Positions 19,097-30,591 of a stretch of DNA of 64,000 bases are shown one piece after another (the first letter of the stretch is position 1; every line of letters begins with the position of its first letter). The notes beneath the pieces are model-generated. The model made no database searches. It had not been told where the DNA came from and saw only the letters and a program-made list of their open reading frames with translations. The DNA lies in contig NZ_QRGR01000011.1 of NCBI RefSeq assembly GCF_003367245.1, positions 124,001-188,000 on the forward strand, in the 5' to 3' direction. The translations under genes and the position numbers were made by a program. The stretch comes from Pontibacter diazotrophicus (GTDB taxonomy: Bacteria; Bacteroidota; Bacteroidia; Cytophagales; Hymenobacteraceae).

Positions 19097-20968
19097 CTAA
19101 TGTGTGACAAGCGGTTCCTTTTTAGATTTCGGAATGGCGGCATTGTGCGTATCCAGTTTATCCCACCATGTTTTCTTCAGGATGACACACACTACCAGCA
19201 GAATTCCAAGGGCTATGTACATTTCCGTTTCCATGCCAATGACAAGGTATATCGGAATTACTGTTAAACACATCTGGCCCAGCACCCCGATTACCACATT
19301 AAAGGCGTCGAGCTTGAAGTTCCTGTTTTCGGTGGCTTCCGGGTTTTCCGCTTTCACCTTCGCTGCTATCGGCCCCCAAAATCCCCAGGGACGTACATTC
19401 CTGTAGAAGATCTTCAGGGTTTCTTCATCTGTAGGAGGTGCTGTAAAAGTACCGATGAGGCTACCTGCCAGGGATATCACCAGCAGAAGCGGGAAATAGT
19501 ATAAATCAAGGCCGTCGAAGATATAAGGGAAGATCAGCGCAGGCACAATACCTGCCAGCATACCCCAGAAGAAGCCACTGCTGTTAAAGCGCCACCAGTA
19601 CCACTTCAGCACATTGGCTGAAATATAGCCGCCATACAGGCCGGCCACAATCCACTGCAACAAGCTGTTTACGTCTTCCGCAAAGAAGCCAATCACCACA
19701 CTCACCAGCACTACTACCACACCGGTGGTATAATTCATGCGGGTTACCGTCACGTTGGATGCCGTCGGGTTCACATACTTAAGATAGATGTCATTTACAA
19801 GGTATGCCTGGGCTGCGTTGAGTGTTCCGGCAAACGTGCCGATAAAAGCGGCAAGAAGGCCAGCCAGTATCAGGCCCATGACACCGGTAGGGGCAAAATT
19901 CTGAATGGCAGACGGCAGTATCCTTTCAAAGTCAATACCGCTGGCTGAATCCAGGTTGAGCTGATCGTAGTTCAGCAAGGCCAGCACCGAAAAGCCAATA
20001 ATCATGAGGTAGCGCGTCGGAATCAGCACCAGCGACACAAAACCGCTCATTTTAGCGGCGTCCTGTGGTGAGCGGGAAGAAAGAATCTTCTGCATGTCGT
20101 AGTTCGGTGTTGGCCCGGCTATACTGGCCAGTATACCCTTGAATACCATCATGGAGAAAAATATACCAAACATCGTATACCCATCCGCCTGAATCTTCTC
20201 ATTTACCTCATCTATGATACCCGTCCAGTTGAGGTCGTCAAGCGTGGCGCCAAAAAACGGTGTTTTCCAGGCTTCCGGCACATTCAGTGTGGCTGTTTCC
20301 AGGTTATTCATCGCCATAACGCCAATCACGACGGCAGCCACTGTCATGATCACAAACTGCAGTACGTCGGCCCATACAATACTGGACATACCACCCAGAA
20401 TAGAGTAAAAAACTGCGAAGGAAGTAAATATCAAACCATAAAAGTGCGGCACAAACTCAGGAGGCAGATCAAACGGCAGGAAAGGCTGCACGAAAGACCA
20501 TGGCACGAAAATCTCCACGAATTTACCAAGTCCGATAAAGCCGTAGGCCAGGAAGCCGAGGCAACTGATAAGGGCAAAAACCACGACAATACCATGGGAC
20601 TGATTGGCGTAGTTGCCTCTTCCGAAGCGGGTCAGCATCCATTCGGCACCGGTGGTTACGTTAGACCGGCGCAACCAGGCAGCCAGGAACATCATCAGGA
20701 AAACCTGGTTAAATGAAGGCCAGAGCCACGGAATCCATATACTTTTCAGGCCATAGACAAAGGCCAGCATCACCATCCACATGGTACCGGAGATGTCAAA
20801 CATGCCGGAGGCGTTGGAAAGCCCGAGTGCATACCATGGCAGCGTGTTACCACCTAAGAGGTAGGCGTTTTTGTTTTCCCTCGCCCTGCGCTGCATCACC
20901 AGGCCTATCACTGCCACGGCTACCAGGTATAGGGCAACTATACCGACGTCTATTGCGGTTAATTTCAT
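19097..20968 (-). CDS. Sodium:solute symporter (SSS family), probable mannobiose importer
   Basis: The 623-aa protein has 13-15 hydrophobic helices typical of the SSS/LeuT-fold Na+ symporters. It starts with the helix IVALYLVAVAVIGLVM, has the GGNTLPWYALGLSNASGMFD region and the sodium-site segment NAAQAYLVNDIY. Homologues near GH130/epimerase genes in B. fragilis are proposed to import mannobiose, and I infer the same here. It sits between the GH26 mannanase gene (113 bp upstream) and the phosphorylase on the same strand. A weak hairpin near 19046-19070 may attenuate readthrough. Confidence 0.92.
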   Translation of the reverse strand: MKLTAIDVGIVALYLVAVAVIGLVMQRRARENKNAYLLGGNTLPWYALGLSNASGMFDISGTMWMVMLAFVYGLKSIWIPWLWPSFNQVFLMMFLAAWLRRSNVTTGAEWMLTRFGRGNYANQSHGIVVVFALISCLGFLAYGFIGLGKFVEIFVPWSFVQPFLPFDLPPEFVPHFYGLIFTSFAVFYSILGGMSSIVWADVLQFVIMTVAAVVIGVMAMNNLETATLNVPEAWKTPFFGATLDDLNWTGIIDEVNEKIQADGYTMFGIFFSMMVFKGILASIAGPTPNYDMQKILSSRSPQDAAKMSGFVSLVLIPTRYLMIIGFSVLALLNYDQLNLDSASGIDFERILPSAIQNFAPTGVMGLILAGLLAAFIGTFAGTLNAAQAYLVNDIYLKYVNPTASNVTVTRMNYTTGVVVVLVSVVIGFFAEDVNSLLQWIVAGLYGGYISANVLKWYWWRFNSSGFFWGMLAGIVPALIFPYIFDGLDLYYFPLLLVISLAGSLIGTFTAPPTDEETLKIFYRNVRPWGFWGPIAAKVKAENPEATENRNFKLDAFNVVIGVLGQMCLTVIPIYLVIGMETEMYIALGILLVVCVILKKTWWDKLDTHNAAIPKSKKEPLVTH

Positions 20969-21081
20969 TTGATAATATTAAACTGAGTTATCTAATGCTA
21001 CTATATAAGGTGTTTCTAAGGCTAATAATCTAAGGCTGTGCCCATACGTCCTGCCTTCTCATAGCCGGGAACATGAATTTC

Positions 21082-22248
21082 TTAATTTGAGGGAGGATCA
21101 CTGTAAATGTTTTCTGACGCCACTTTCTGCAAAAAGAAAGTTTCCGGGTGGTTATAGAAGGCTTTGAAGTCTTCGGCACTCTTCTGCCCTGGGTACGGTG
21201 CAAAGAAATGATTCAGGTCGAAGTTGCGCCACACCAGCACATAGGAAAGGCCTGCATCCTGTACTACAGGGAGCAGAACACCCGTCCACCAGTTCGCCAG
21301 CGGAAGGTTGCCAAGGCCTGTTTCACTAAACGTCCATACTTTCTCCTTCTCCTGCCCTAACTGGCGCACTGTTTCCACCATGCGGCGGGCTTCTCTGATG
21401 TAAGCAGTGTCCGGATCCGGCGAAACAACCGTCGTGTCAATTTGAGGGCGGTGGTAAAGGTCGAAGCCCAACACATCTACATAGTCATCGCCGGGGTAAC
21501 GCTCCAGGTAATCTTCGCGAGATGTAAACCTATCAGTGGAATAGGCTATCAGCAGGTTATTGGCTCCTTTGTTGCGCAGGTAATCTATTGTGTAGCGCCA
21601 CATCTTCTTATAGTCCTCAGGGGAAACATGCTCGCGTCCCCACCAGAACCAACTGCCGGTGTGCTCGTGCAGGGGGCGGAAAACCACCGGGATTAATTCT
21701 CCCTGCGGTCCTTTCAGGCTTACCATGAAATCGGCCACCCTGTCTAACCAAGAGTCATAGCGCCGCAGTGCCACCGGGTCGTTAAACATGCGCTGAATGG
21801 TAGAGTCCATTCTATCCCAGCTGGTTTTAGAAGGATCTAAAGGGTTGTTCAGGTGCCAGCTAAAGGTGTTCAGTCCGCCTTGCGCATACACCTGCTGCGC
21901 ATACGATCGCATCCTGTCAAAAGGCACGCTATCGAGGTTTACTACATTGCCCAATTCCAGGTGGCCAATGTCCCAGCCTACTACAGCCGGATACTCCCCC
22001 ACCGTTTCCTTTACATCAGAGCGCCCGTCCTCATACTCCCACCCGATGCCATAGGCCAAATCATCCTGGTGCCCAAACATGGTCCCCTCTTGTGAGAGTC
22101 TTTTCATATTGGCATAAAGATTTTTTGTTTCCTGCGTTGCCTCCGGATCTACAGGTCGAATCTGGGAACCTGCTACCTGCAGCCTCTGAGTACATGATAC
22201 TTGCAGGAAGAGTGACGCAAGCAAACAAACGACAACGATACGGGACAT
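21082..22248 (-). CDS. GH26 beta-mannanase/mannobiohydrolase, lipoprotein
   Basis: The 388-aa enzyme hydrolyses beta-1,4-mannan, probably releasing mannobiose. A lipoprotein signal ends at Cys19 (FLQVSC), so it is exported and anchored. The GH26 catalytic residues are visible: acid/base Glu195 in RPLHEHTGSWFWW and nucleophile Glu309 in WTFSETG. Other family marks are GTMFGHQDD (55-63) and VVGWDIGHLE. It is the first gene of the symporter-phosphorylase-epimerase operon and faces the divergent AraC-type regulator. No carbohydrate-binding module is present. Exo versus endo action cannot be told by eye. Confidence 0.94.
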   Translation of the reverse strand: MSRIVVVCLLASLFLQVSCTQRLQVAGSQIRPVDPEATQETKNLYANMKRLSQEGTMFGHQDDLAYGIGWEYEDGRSDVKETVGEYPAVVGWDIGHLELGNVVNLDSVPFDRMRSYAQQVYAQGGLNTFSWHLNNPLDPSKTSWDRMDSTIQRMFNDPVALRRYDSWLDRVADFMVSLKGPQGELIPVVFRPLHEHTGSWFWWGREHVSPEDYKKMWRYTIDYLRNKGANNLLIAYSTDRFTSREDYLERYPGDDYVDVLGFDLYHRPQIDTTVVSPDPDTAYIREARRMVETVRQLGQEKEKVWTFSETGLGNLPLANWWTGVLLPVVQDAGLSYVLVWRNFDLNHFFAPYPGQKSAEDFKAFYNHPETFFLQKVASENIYSDPPSN

Positions 22249-22860
22249 ATATAATCGATTAATAAAATTTGTTATTCCAACTTCTAAATAATCCTCCGGG
22301 TCTACTTAAAACGTTGGTCTCCTAATTCCTCTGGCGAACTTCCTGTTGCTAAATAATGTATCAGTACTCTTCAAAATTCCATACCAAAGCTCATCTAGCC
22401 ACACACTTTCTGTAAATAAAACTTGGCGAGATTTATTGGAAATAAGTAAGCACTCAGTAACTTGACACCAGGCTCACAAAGTTAAATATATTTTTCTCAG
22501 CTTTGTAATACAATTTTATCAAATCTTTGCCTAAATTACTTCCTGAAGTAATTTCTGTGCTTCTATATCTGGCTAGAATGTTCTTTAGCACAAGCATAAA
22601 AGCTGTATAAACTCTTTGATTGCTTAAGCCAACTTTAATTAAAACAGGTTCAAAACGATTGAATAAGATATATTTTTAAAGTAATAAGCTTTTAAACGGC
22701 ATCAACAGAATGATCTGGAGTACCGCTTTATGTTTGGTTCTGGGTACCTGAAAGCCGGAATAAACAAGGAAAACGTACTAATACTTTTTTGCCTTGTTTT
22801 ATCAACATAAGCAGTATAACATAATCACTTTAAGCTGTATAATAAAAACTTTCAAAAACC
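22249..22860. other. Divergent control region between the mannanase operon and the AraC regulator
   Basis: A 612-bp A+T-rich gap between divergent genes, the natural place for the regulator's binding sites. Apart from one Bacteroidota-type -7 box on the minus strand (22477-22484) I could not pick out clear direct repeats. Confidence 0.5.
22477..22484 (-). promoter_or_regulatory. Putative Bacteroidota -7 element (TAACTTTG) for the mannan operon
   Basis: On the minus strand the sequence reads TAACTTTG, matching the TAnnTTTG -7 consensus of Bacteroidota sigma factors. A TTG lies about 26 bp further upstream, somewhat wider than usual. It would give a leader of roughly 225 nt before the mannanase gene. 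Confidence 0.35.
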
Positions 22861-23736
22861 ATGACAACCGCTGCTTACAGGGAAATTACCCCACTTACCC
22901 AAAACGACTGCTTTACTGTATTCTCCAGAAAGAAAAAGGAGTTCAAATTCCCCTTACACTACCACGAGGAATATGAGTTGAACCTGATCTCGAATGCCGC
23001 CGGAGCCCAGCGAGTTGTTGGAGACAGTATTGAAGTAATCGACGACCTTGAGTTGGTCTTGGTAGGCAGCAATCTGCCCCATGGTTGGTTTACCCATCAA
23101 TGCCAGAGTGAAAACATCAACGAAATTACGATTCAGTTTCACCGTGACTTGTTTGATGAAAAATTCCTGAGGCGCAATCAGTTAAGTTTTATCCGTACGT
23201 TACTGGAACGCTCGTCTAAGGGAATATCTTTTTCGCAGGAAACAAAAGAGGCTTTCAAACCCCGATTGGAGCAACTGGCAAAAAAGAGCGGCTTCGATTC
23301 TGTGCTGGAGCTAATCTCTATTCTGCACGACTTGTCTAACTCCCGCAACATGCGTACGCTGTCGAACAGCACTTTTACTTCAGAGCAGTTCAGTTACTAC
23401 AGCAGGAGAATAGAGAAAGCTTTTGAGTATATGCAGACTTATTATGATAAAGACATTACGCTGGCGGATATATCTAAAGTTGTGAACATGCCGGAGGTAT
23501 CTTTCAGCCGTTTCATAAAGAAACGTACCGGTAAAACCTTTGTGGAAAGCTTGAACGAAATACGCCTTGGCCACGCCTCCCGCATGCTGATAGACACGAC
23601 TGAAACCATTTCAGAAATCTCTTATAAGTGCGGCTTCAACAACCTCTCCTACTTTAACAGGGTATTTAAACGGGAAAAAGGAAGTACCCCGAAAGAGTTC
23701 AGACAAAACTACTCCAGTTCCTGCGTAATTATCTAA
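22861..23736 (+). CDS. AraC-family transcriptional regulator
   Basis: The 291-aa protein has an N-terminal cupin-like sensor domain (about residues 20-110, with FPLHYHEEYELN and SNLPHGWF). The C-terminal double helix-turn-helix of AraC/XylS (about 190-285) is marked by LADISKVVNMPEVSFSRFIK, ISEISYKCGFNNLSYFNRVF and the final GSTPKEFRQN. The cupin suggests sugar sensing. It is divergent from the mannanase-symporter-phosphorylase-epimerase operon and is the obvious candidate to control it in response to a mannan-derived sugar. That link is inference from position. Confidence 0.93.
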   Translation: MTTAAYREITPLTQNDCFTVFSRKKKEFKFPLHYHEEYELNLISNAAGAQRVVGDSIEVIDDLELVLVGSNLPHGWFTHQCQSENINEITIQFHRDLFDEKFLRRNQLSFIRTLLERSSKGISFSQETKEAFKPRLEQLAKKSGFDSVLELISILHDLSNSRNMRTLSNSTFTSEQFSYYSRRIEKAFEYMQTYYDKDITLADISKVVNMPEVSFSRFIKKRTGKTFVESLNEIRLGHASRMLIDTTETISEISYKCGFNNLSYFNRVFKREKGSTPKEFRQNYSSSCVII

Positions 23737-23927
23737 ATCATGTAAAGCGACAAGCGTATCAGGACACCAGGTTCTAATAAAATGAGACAGGAAAAGCAAC
23801 AGCAACACGGATTCAGGCCATCATTGCTGGTTTGATGCTGGGCTACAGCAGGAACAATTTGGTGCTGACTTTGAAAAAGCCAGGGCTTTCCTCCCCTTGC
23901 CTACAGGCAGTGTGTGCAAAAATCAAC

Positions 23928-24776
23928 TCATGTTATTCCGAACTCCTGATGCCTGCTTCTCAGTTGCTGACTTACCTGATCGTAGTCCTGGTCTTTTATG
24001 AATTCAACCATCAAGGTGCCTCCTATCAGAATTTTAGGGTCTATCGACAGTCTGAAAATCTCTCCATACACTTTCTTCTTTGTCGCTGTGTCAAACTCCT
24101 TGTTTTTCCTCAGGCTCTTTTTATAAGTGATCCAGTTCGACAATAAAATAAATGGGTAGAAAAGCGGAAACAACAGTAAGGAGGTGGTCTTTACACGGGT
24201 AAAATGGAATTTCTTGATACGAAACCCCGACAGTTTCGCTAAGACTCTTAGCTTTTGAACGCCAATCAGGAATATATGTCCAAAATATATATCATCTGTT
24301 ATCTCCTGCTTTGAGACCCAAATGCTGTCAAGTTCATTGGGGGGCATGGTAGAGATAAACCGCTCACTCTCTGATAGCAGGTAACTTAACTTCGACCGCA
24401 GATTGGAGTAGTTAGGTGTAGTAATCAGCAGAACCCCATTCATTTTCAGGACCCTGTTGAACTCCTTTAATGCACTAAACTGGTCACTGAAATGCTCGAT
24501 TCCTTCCTGGCAAATTAATGCATCAGCGGTTTTATTCTCCACCGGGAGCCCGTCACGTATATTGGCTCTTGAACATTCGATCCCTTCAATCTTAAAGTAT
24601 TCAGGAAACAAATCCATTGGTATGGGGTTAGCTCCAATTTCTCTCAGAATTCTCGATGTTATTCCGTTTCCCGCAGGGAAATCAATCACGGTTTTTCCTT
24701 TATAGAAAGCAGCGTTTTTATGTAAGTATTTTTTTACATAATACTTGATGCTCATTGGGTTATCTTCAAATCTCAT
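23928..24776 (-). CDS. Class I SAM-dependent methyltransferase
   Basis: The 282-aa protein carries the SAM-binding motif VIDFPAGNG (about residues 30-38). Later come the acidic strand end PMDLFPEYF, the motif DALICQEGIEHF and the post-motif strand GVLLITTPNYSN. These are typical of UbiE/Methyltransf_11-type enzymes that act on small molecules or cell-surface polymers. A hydrophobic stretch (about 200-215, LLLFPLFYPFILLSNWI) may associate with a membrane. No adjacent pathway gene hints at the substrate. It is convergent with the AraC gene. Confidence 0.85.
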   Translation of the reverse strand: MRFEDNPMSIKYYVKKYLHKNAAFYKGKTVIDFPAGNGITSRILREIGANPIPMDLFPEYFKIEGIECSRANIRDGLPVENKTADALICQEGIEHFSDQFSALKEFNRVLKMNGVLLITTPNYSNLRSKLSYLLSESERFISTMPPNELDSIWVSKQEITDDIYFGHIFLIGVQKLRVLAKLSGFRIKKFHFTRVKTTSLLLFPLFYPFILLSNWITYKKSLRKNKEFDTATKKKVYGEIFRLSIDPKILIGGTLMVEFIKDQDYDQVSQQLRSRHQEFGIT

Positions 24777-24971
24777 CCTTTTTCTAATGGTTCAACAGTA
24801 GCGGCAGAGGGATGACAAAAAATCATCCTGCTACTAAATATAGTTAATTGTGCCAGCATCTTGTCCGGAAAAGCAGGAAGTATACAATCTATGTGCAGGA
24901 TCACCAGAACGTACCCGAGCTTTTACCCTGCGCCATTTCTGGCAAAAGAGTGAACAAGAACGCTTAAAACG

Positions 24972-25009
24972 AAAGCAAGCATGTGCGATGACACACACAT
25001 GCTTGCTTT
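24972..25009 (-). terminator. Terminator of the MDR oxidoreductase gene
   Basis: AAAGCAAGCATGTG (24972-24985) pairs with CACATGCTTGCTTT (24996-25009). On the minus strand it is followed by CGTTTTAAG. It lies about 25 bp past the stop of the gene at 25033. Confidence 0.75.
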
Positions 25010-25032
25010 GGGATGTTTAGGGGCACTTGCTT

Positions 25033-25977
25033 CTATACTACATTCACCACTACTTTACCATTCGTTTTACGTGTTTCCACCTGCTTGTGCGCCTCGGCCA
25101 TGTCCTTTAGCTCATACACATGCGACACGTGTGGCCTCAGATGGCCTTGCCGCATCAGTTCGGCTATCTGCTCCTGATCCTCTCCGCTGGAGTGCACCAG
25201 GTAATTCTTTGCCTCTATATTTCGCTTTTTTGCGTCTGCCTGCACAGTTTCCTTTGCCCCACCTAGTATAGAAATAATCTTACCACCCTCTTTGAGGGTT
25301 GCAAGCGAACGGCGGGTATTTTCCTCTCCCAGCGAATCGAGTACAATATCTGCATCCATCACGACGTCTTCTACATTAAACTTGTGATAGTCAACCTGCT
25401 CGTCGGCACCCATGTTTCTGATAAAATCGTGGTTTTCAGCTGAGGCTGTGCCAATGACTGTGGCTCTAAAGTATTTCGCTATCTGCACCGCAAAATGACC
25501 TACTCCGCCAGCTGCTGCATGTATAAGCACACGCTGGCCTGCTTTTATACCAGCTTCATGCACCAGCACCTGCCAGGCAGTAAGCGCTGCCAACGTGGCG
25601 GTGGCAGCCTCATGGTGCGGAATATTGGCGGGTTTGTGCGCAAGGTGTGTTTCGGGTGCCGCCACATACTCTGCATAGGCTTTTCCATGGCCCGGGAAAT
25701 TTACCATCCCGAATACCTCATCACCTTCTTTAAAATAGGTTACATCGTCGCCAACAGCTTCCACTACTCCTGAAATATCCCAGCCTAAAATTACCGGAGA
25801 ATCTTCTTTCAGCTTGTCATAAAGCGACTTTCCCTCACGTGTCTTCGTATCAACAGGGTTTACGCTAACGGCGTGTACCTTCACCAGTACCTCGTTTTTG
25901 AACGGTCTGGGCTTCTCTACTTCCTGCAGTTGCAGGTTCTCTACTCCTCCTGGGTTGTTTAGAACGATTGCTTTCAT
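25033..25977 (-). CDS. Zinc-independent MDR oxidoreductase (quinone-oxidoreductase-like)
   Basis: The 314-aa protein is a medium-chain dehydrogenase/reductase. It has the N-terminal GroES-like fold (VKVHAVSVNPVDTKTREG and VILGWDISGVVEAVG) and the cofactor motif HAAAGGVGHFAVQIAKYF. The structural-zinc cysteines of alcohol dehydrogenases are absent, as in quinone oxidoreductases. It probably reduces a quinone or enone with NADPH. It is transcribed alone. A truncated member of the same superfamily occurs at 51826-52434 in this window; the two differ clearly in sequence. Confidence 0.9.
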   Translation of the reverse strand: MKAIVLNNPGGVENLQLQEVEKPRPFKNEVLVKVHAVSVNPVDTKTREGKSLYDKLKEDSPVILGWDISGVVEAVGDDVTYFKEGDEVFGMVNFPGHGKAYAEYVAAPETHLAHKPANIPHHEAATATLAALTAWQVLVHEAGIKAGQRVLIHAAAGGVGHFAVQIAKYFRATVIGTASAENHDFIRNMGADEQVDYHKFNVEDVVMDADIVLDSLGEENTRRSLATLKEGGKIISILGGAKETVQADAKKRNIEAKNYLVHSSGEDQEQIAELMRQGHLRPHVSHVYELKDMAEAHKQVETRKTNGKVVVNVV

Positions 25978-26173
25978 AGGCTTTTAATTAAGGTTCATAT
26001 TCTATCCTTCTTTATTCAACTTAAGCCCCTGCAAAAGGTTATGATAACTGACGCATGAAAACAGAAGTAAAAATACCTGTGTGTTAGCAAGATGAAATAT
26101 GAGCTGCATCTTTAACTGGAGAGAATCTTACTGGTAGATACAGGAACAGGTGTTGATGAGACGCTATAAAGCA

Positions 26174-26208
26174 GCAGCGGCTATACCTTTTGAAGATATA
26201 GCCGCTGC
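26174..26208 (-). terminator. Hairpin downstream of gyrB
   Basis: GCAGCGGCTATA (26174-26185) pairs perfectly with TATAGCCGCTGC (26197-26208), about 25 bp past the gyrB stop. The U-run on the minus strand is poor (GCTTTATAG), so termination strength is uncertain. Confidence 0.55.
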
Positions 26209-26233
26209 CGGATATGGTTATTTGAAAACTGAA

Positions 26234-28198
<1,965 letters not shown>

Positions 28199-28476
28199 TT
28201 ATCAGAAAAATTGATTAGGTAAAATTACTACTTTTATTTCGTTTATACTATACTTTTAGAGAGCTTACAGGCAGCTTAAAAACCCTTCCACTCACCCTCC
28301 CCTGATCTAACAGGTATAAACGCTTCTATATGAACAAGAAAAGCCTCTGAATAGTGCCTCCACGGCATGCACACATCCCTGAAAAACACAAAAGGCAACC
28401 TGATCCTGCAGGTCACCTTTAGTTGCTATAGAAACAGGAAAATCTTATACAGGATACTGCTACAGGCAGGAAGTTA

Positions 28477-29121
28477 CTATTGCAACCGGGCCTTTACCTT
28501 TAGCCGTGCTACCATACGGCGGTTAAAGTCGTTATATTCCGGACCATAAGGCACCGTGTTATCCAACTCTTCCACTCCTACTATCCTGTAGCTATCTTCT
28601 CCATTGCTCAGGAAGTTAAGCTTTGCTTTCGCGTTGTCGAGCGCTTGCTGCATCAACTCCTGCTGCACCTGCTGGCGCTTGTCCGGGTCTAAAACTGTGC
28701 CTGACACGTTCACGCTGAACGGAAAGTTATGGCGCAGCACATCCTGCATAATGCGCCCGTACATGGCACTGTCTGCTACGGTTATGTTATAGGAAACGCT
28801 GGTCTGGTACATCTCAGGCCTGATTTTCTCCTGCCCCATCTGCTCTGGCATATGATGGATGTAAATGTTTTCGCTCGTGAGCACCATGTTCGGCACTTGC
28901 TTTTGCAGGGAGTCGGCCCATTCCATAAACTTGTCGCGCATGCCCATCGGGCCGTTGTAGGACAGGTTGAGGCGGTAACCTGCATCGGGCATGCTTCGTT
29001 CATGCTCCCCGATTACTTCAAGGTAATCCTCCTGTGCCTCATCATGCACCTGGCAACTGCTTAGGGTGCCAAAGCCAGCTAGCATCGCCAGCACCCACAC
29101 ACATACGTTTTTCATAGTCAT
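28477..29121 (-). CDS. SIMPL (DUF541)-domain lipoprotein
   Basis: The 214-aa protein begins with a lipoprotein signal ending at a Cys (GTLSSC, residue 23). It then shows the SIMPL-type start YLEVIGEHERSMPDAGYRL. Near the C-terminus come a long helix with regularly spaced Ala/Leu (QQALDNAKAKLNFLS) and the final strand with VEELDNTVPYG. SIMPL proteins are periplasmic and poorly understood; some are linked to oxidative stress. A second in-frame ATG two codons later (29115) could be the true start. It is transcribed alone, divergent from the DUF486 gene. Confidence 0.75.
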   Translation of the reverse strand: MTMKNVCVWVLAMLAGFGTLSSCQVHDEAQEDYLEVIGEHERSMPDAGYRLNLSYNGPMGMRDKFMEWADSLQKQVPNMVLTSENIYIHHMPEQMGQEKIRPEMYQTSVSYNITVADSAMYGRIMQDVLRHNFPFSVNVSGTVLDPDKRQQVQQELMQQALDNAKAKLNFLSNGEDSYRIVGVEELDNTVPYGPEYNDFNRRMVARLKVKARLQ

Positions 29122-29279
29122 ATAGGGTTTGTATATATACTTTTTAAATATCGAGAATTATGCCAATATATCACGGCAGCAGCCTTCACCTGGGAAAAGC
29201 GGAACAAAAGAAAAAATGACCGCCGCACACATACTACCATTGAATAAATTCATCAGATTTGCAGCTTTAACCTAGTGCG

Positions 29280-29609
29280 ATGCGAACGATTATCCTGCTG
29301 CTCATTTCCAACATCTTCATGACCTTTGCCTGGTATGGGCACCTTCGCTTCAAAGAGGTGTCGCTTTGGAAGGTGATTCTCATCAGCTGGCTGATTGCCT
29401 TTTTTGAATACTGCTTTCAGGTGCCCGCCAACCGTATCGGGCATGGCCAGTTCACCGCCTTTCAACTCAAAACCATACAGGAAGTTATCACCCTGGTAGT
29501 GTTCATCGGCTTCTCAGTACTGTACCTGCGCGAGGACCTGAAGTGGAACTACCTGGTGGGTTTCCTCCTCATTTTAGCTGCCGTGTTCTTTGTGTTTAAG
29601 AAGTGGTAA
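29280..29609 (+). CDS. DUF486 (DMT-family) small membrane protein
   Basis: The 109-aa protein has four predicted helices (about residues 3-17, 28-47, 65-85 and 89-107). It carries the DUF486 signatures FMTFAWYGHL and EYCFQVPANRIGHGQF, and length and pattern match the family closely. DUF486 proteins belong to the drug/metabolite transporter superfamily and presumably work as dimers; the substrate is unknown. No visible partner gene in the window. The gene is plus strand, divergent from the SIMPL lipoprotein. Confidence 0.88.
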   Translation: MRTIILLLISNIFMTFAWYGHLRFKEVSLWKVILISWLIAFFEYCFQVPANRIGHGQFTAFQLKTIQEVITLVVFIGFSVLYLREDLKWNYLVGFLLILAAVFFVFKKW

Positions 29610-29933
29610 GACGTGGCTTATCAAGTACTTTGTTAAGTTGCCAAAGAAGATACACCCGGTAGGTAACCGCATATCTCTTGGTCAGGAAATGCTTTTCCTC
29701 TTCAATTTGCCATAGCATTAAAACCCTCTTATGTTGCTCACGTTAATTTTAAGAGCATGTTTATTTTTTATTTTGATGGCGAAAAGGGATAGTGCTGTAT
29801 TCTGAAGAGGCGAAATTTCAGGTATATCCCCCTGATTAAAAGCAAAAAACAGCAGAAAGCAGCTTTTAAAAGCACTCCTTTGTAGCCTAATAAATAAAGG
29901 TTAAACAGGCGCTGACACATGTTTAACATAAAA
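29610..29933. other. Intergenic region without visible gene
   Basis: About 320 bp of A+T-rich sequence upstream of the DUF2267 gene, which presumably contains its promoter. No ORF, repeat or stable hairpin stood out. Confidence 0.4.
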
Positions 29934-29948
29934 AAAGGAGGTAAAACT

Positions 29949-30374
29949 ATGGCAATGAATTTTGATGATTATGTAAAGGACTCGAAGACGTGGCTCCATG
30001 AGCTATGCTCTTACCTGGGTATAGACGATGAAGTGAAAGCAGGAAGAATCTTCCGCTCGGTGCTGCACGCTATCCGCGACCGCATTCCGACTGGTGAGGC
30101 CATCCATTTAGCAGCACAGCTGCCTATTATCTGGAAGGGGATTTACTTCCACGGCTTCACCTTACACGAGCCCGTGCGTATACGCCACGAAGACGAGTGG
30201 CTTGAATTTATCCGCAGCAAAGATGCTGGCGCAGAAGAGGCAGATTTCCCAACACTGGACCACGCCTACTATGCCTATCATGATGTAATGGCTTTCCTGC
30301 GCGACCACATTTCAGAAGGCCAGTACGAGCAGGTAGCACAGGCGCTGCACTCAGAAATTACCGTACCAGCCTAA
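29949..30374 (+). CDS. DUF2267 domain protein
   Basis: The 141-aa protein starts MAMNFDDYVKDSKTWLHEL. I chose the ATG at 29949 because a strong AAAGGAGGT site lies 7 bp upstream; the longer frame from 29919 would place this site inside the gene. The DUF2267 pattern is clear: a helical N-half with the A-x-R-I-F-R-S-V-L-H-A-I-R-D-R-I motif, then EAIHLAAQLPIIWKGIYFHGF. The last third is a helical repeat with HAYYAYHDVMAFLRDHI. Function is unknown; the family is often seen near stress genes. A good terminator follows. Confidence 0.88.
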   Translation: MAMNFDDYVKDSKTWLHELCSYLGIDDEVKAGRIFRSVLHAIRDRIPTGEAIHLAAQLPIIWKGIYFHGFTLHEPVRIRHEDEWLEFIRSKDAGAEEADFPTLDHAYYAYHDVMAFLRDHISEGQYEQVAQALHSEITVPA

Positions 30375-30405
30375 ACACAGCAAAACAAACCAAGAGACAC
30401 CTTAG

Positions 30406-30427
30406 AGGTCTGGCTAGCGCCAGACCT
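30406..30427 (+). terminator. Rho-independent terminator of the DUF2267 gene
   Basis: AGGTCTGGC (30406-30414) pairs perfectly with GCCAGACCT (30419-30427) over a 4-nt loop, followed by TTTTTATTG. A textbook terminator, 32 bp past the stop. Confidence 0.92.
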
Positions 30428-30591
30428 TTTTTATTGTGCAGCAGTATTCTGGTTCAATTTAAAACTATTGGGGTCAGATAGATTGGCGTTAGCAGCATTT
30501 AACATCCTTTCATAGTTGTAGTACTCAACTTATTTAAGTAAAATTACTACAGTTTGCTGCAGTCGTCTAAAAGCAGCATCCGGCACAAAGA

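Noticed and set aside
23832-24146. 104-aa plus-strand ORF overlapping the methyltransferase gene
   Set aside because: It is antisense to the end of the methyltransferase gene, and the methyltransferase motifs are decisive.
29919-30374. Longer form of the DUF2267 gene from ATG 29919
   Set aside because: The strong AAAGGAGGT ribosome-binding site lies inside the extra stretch, pointing to ATG 29949.
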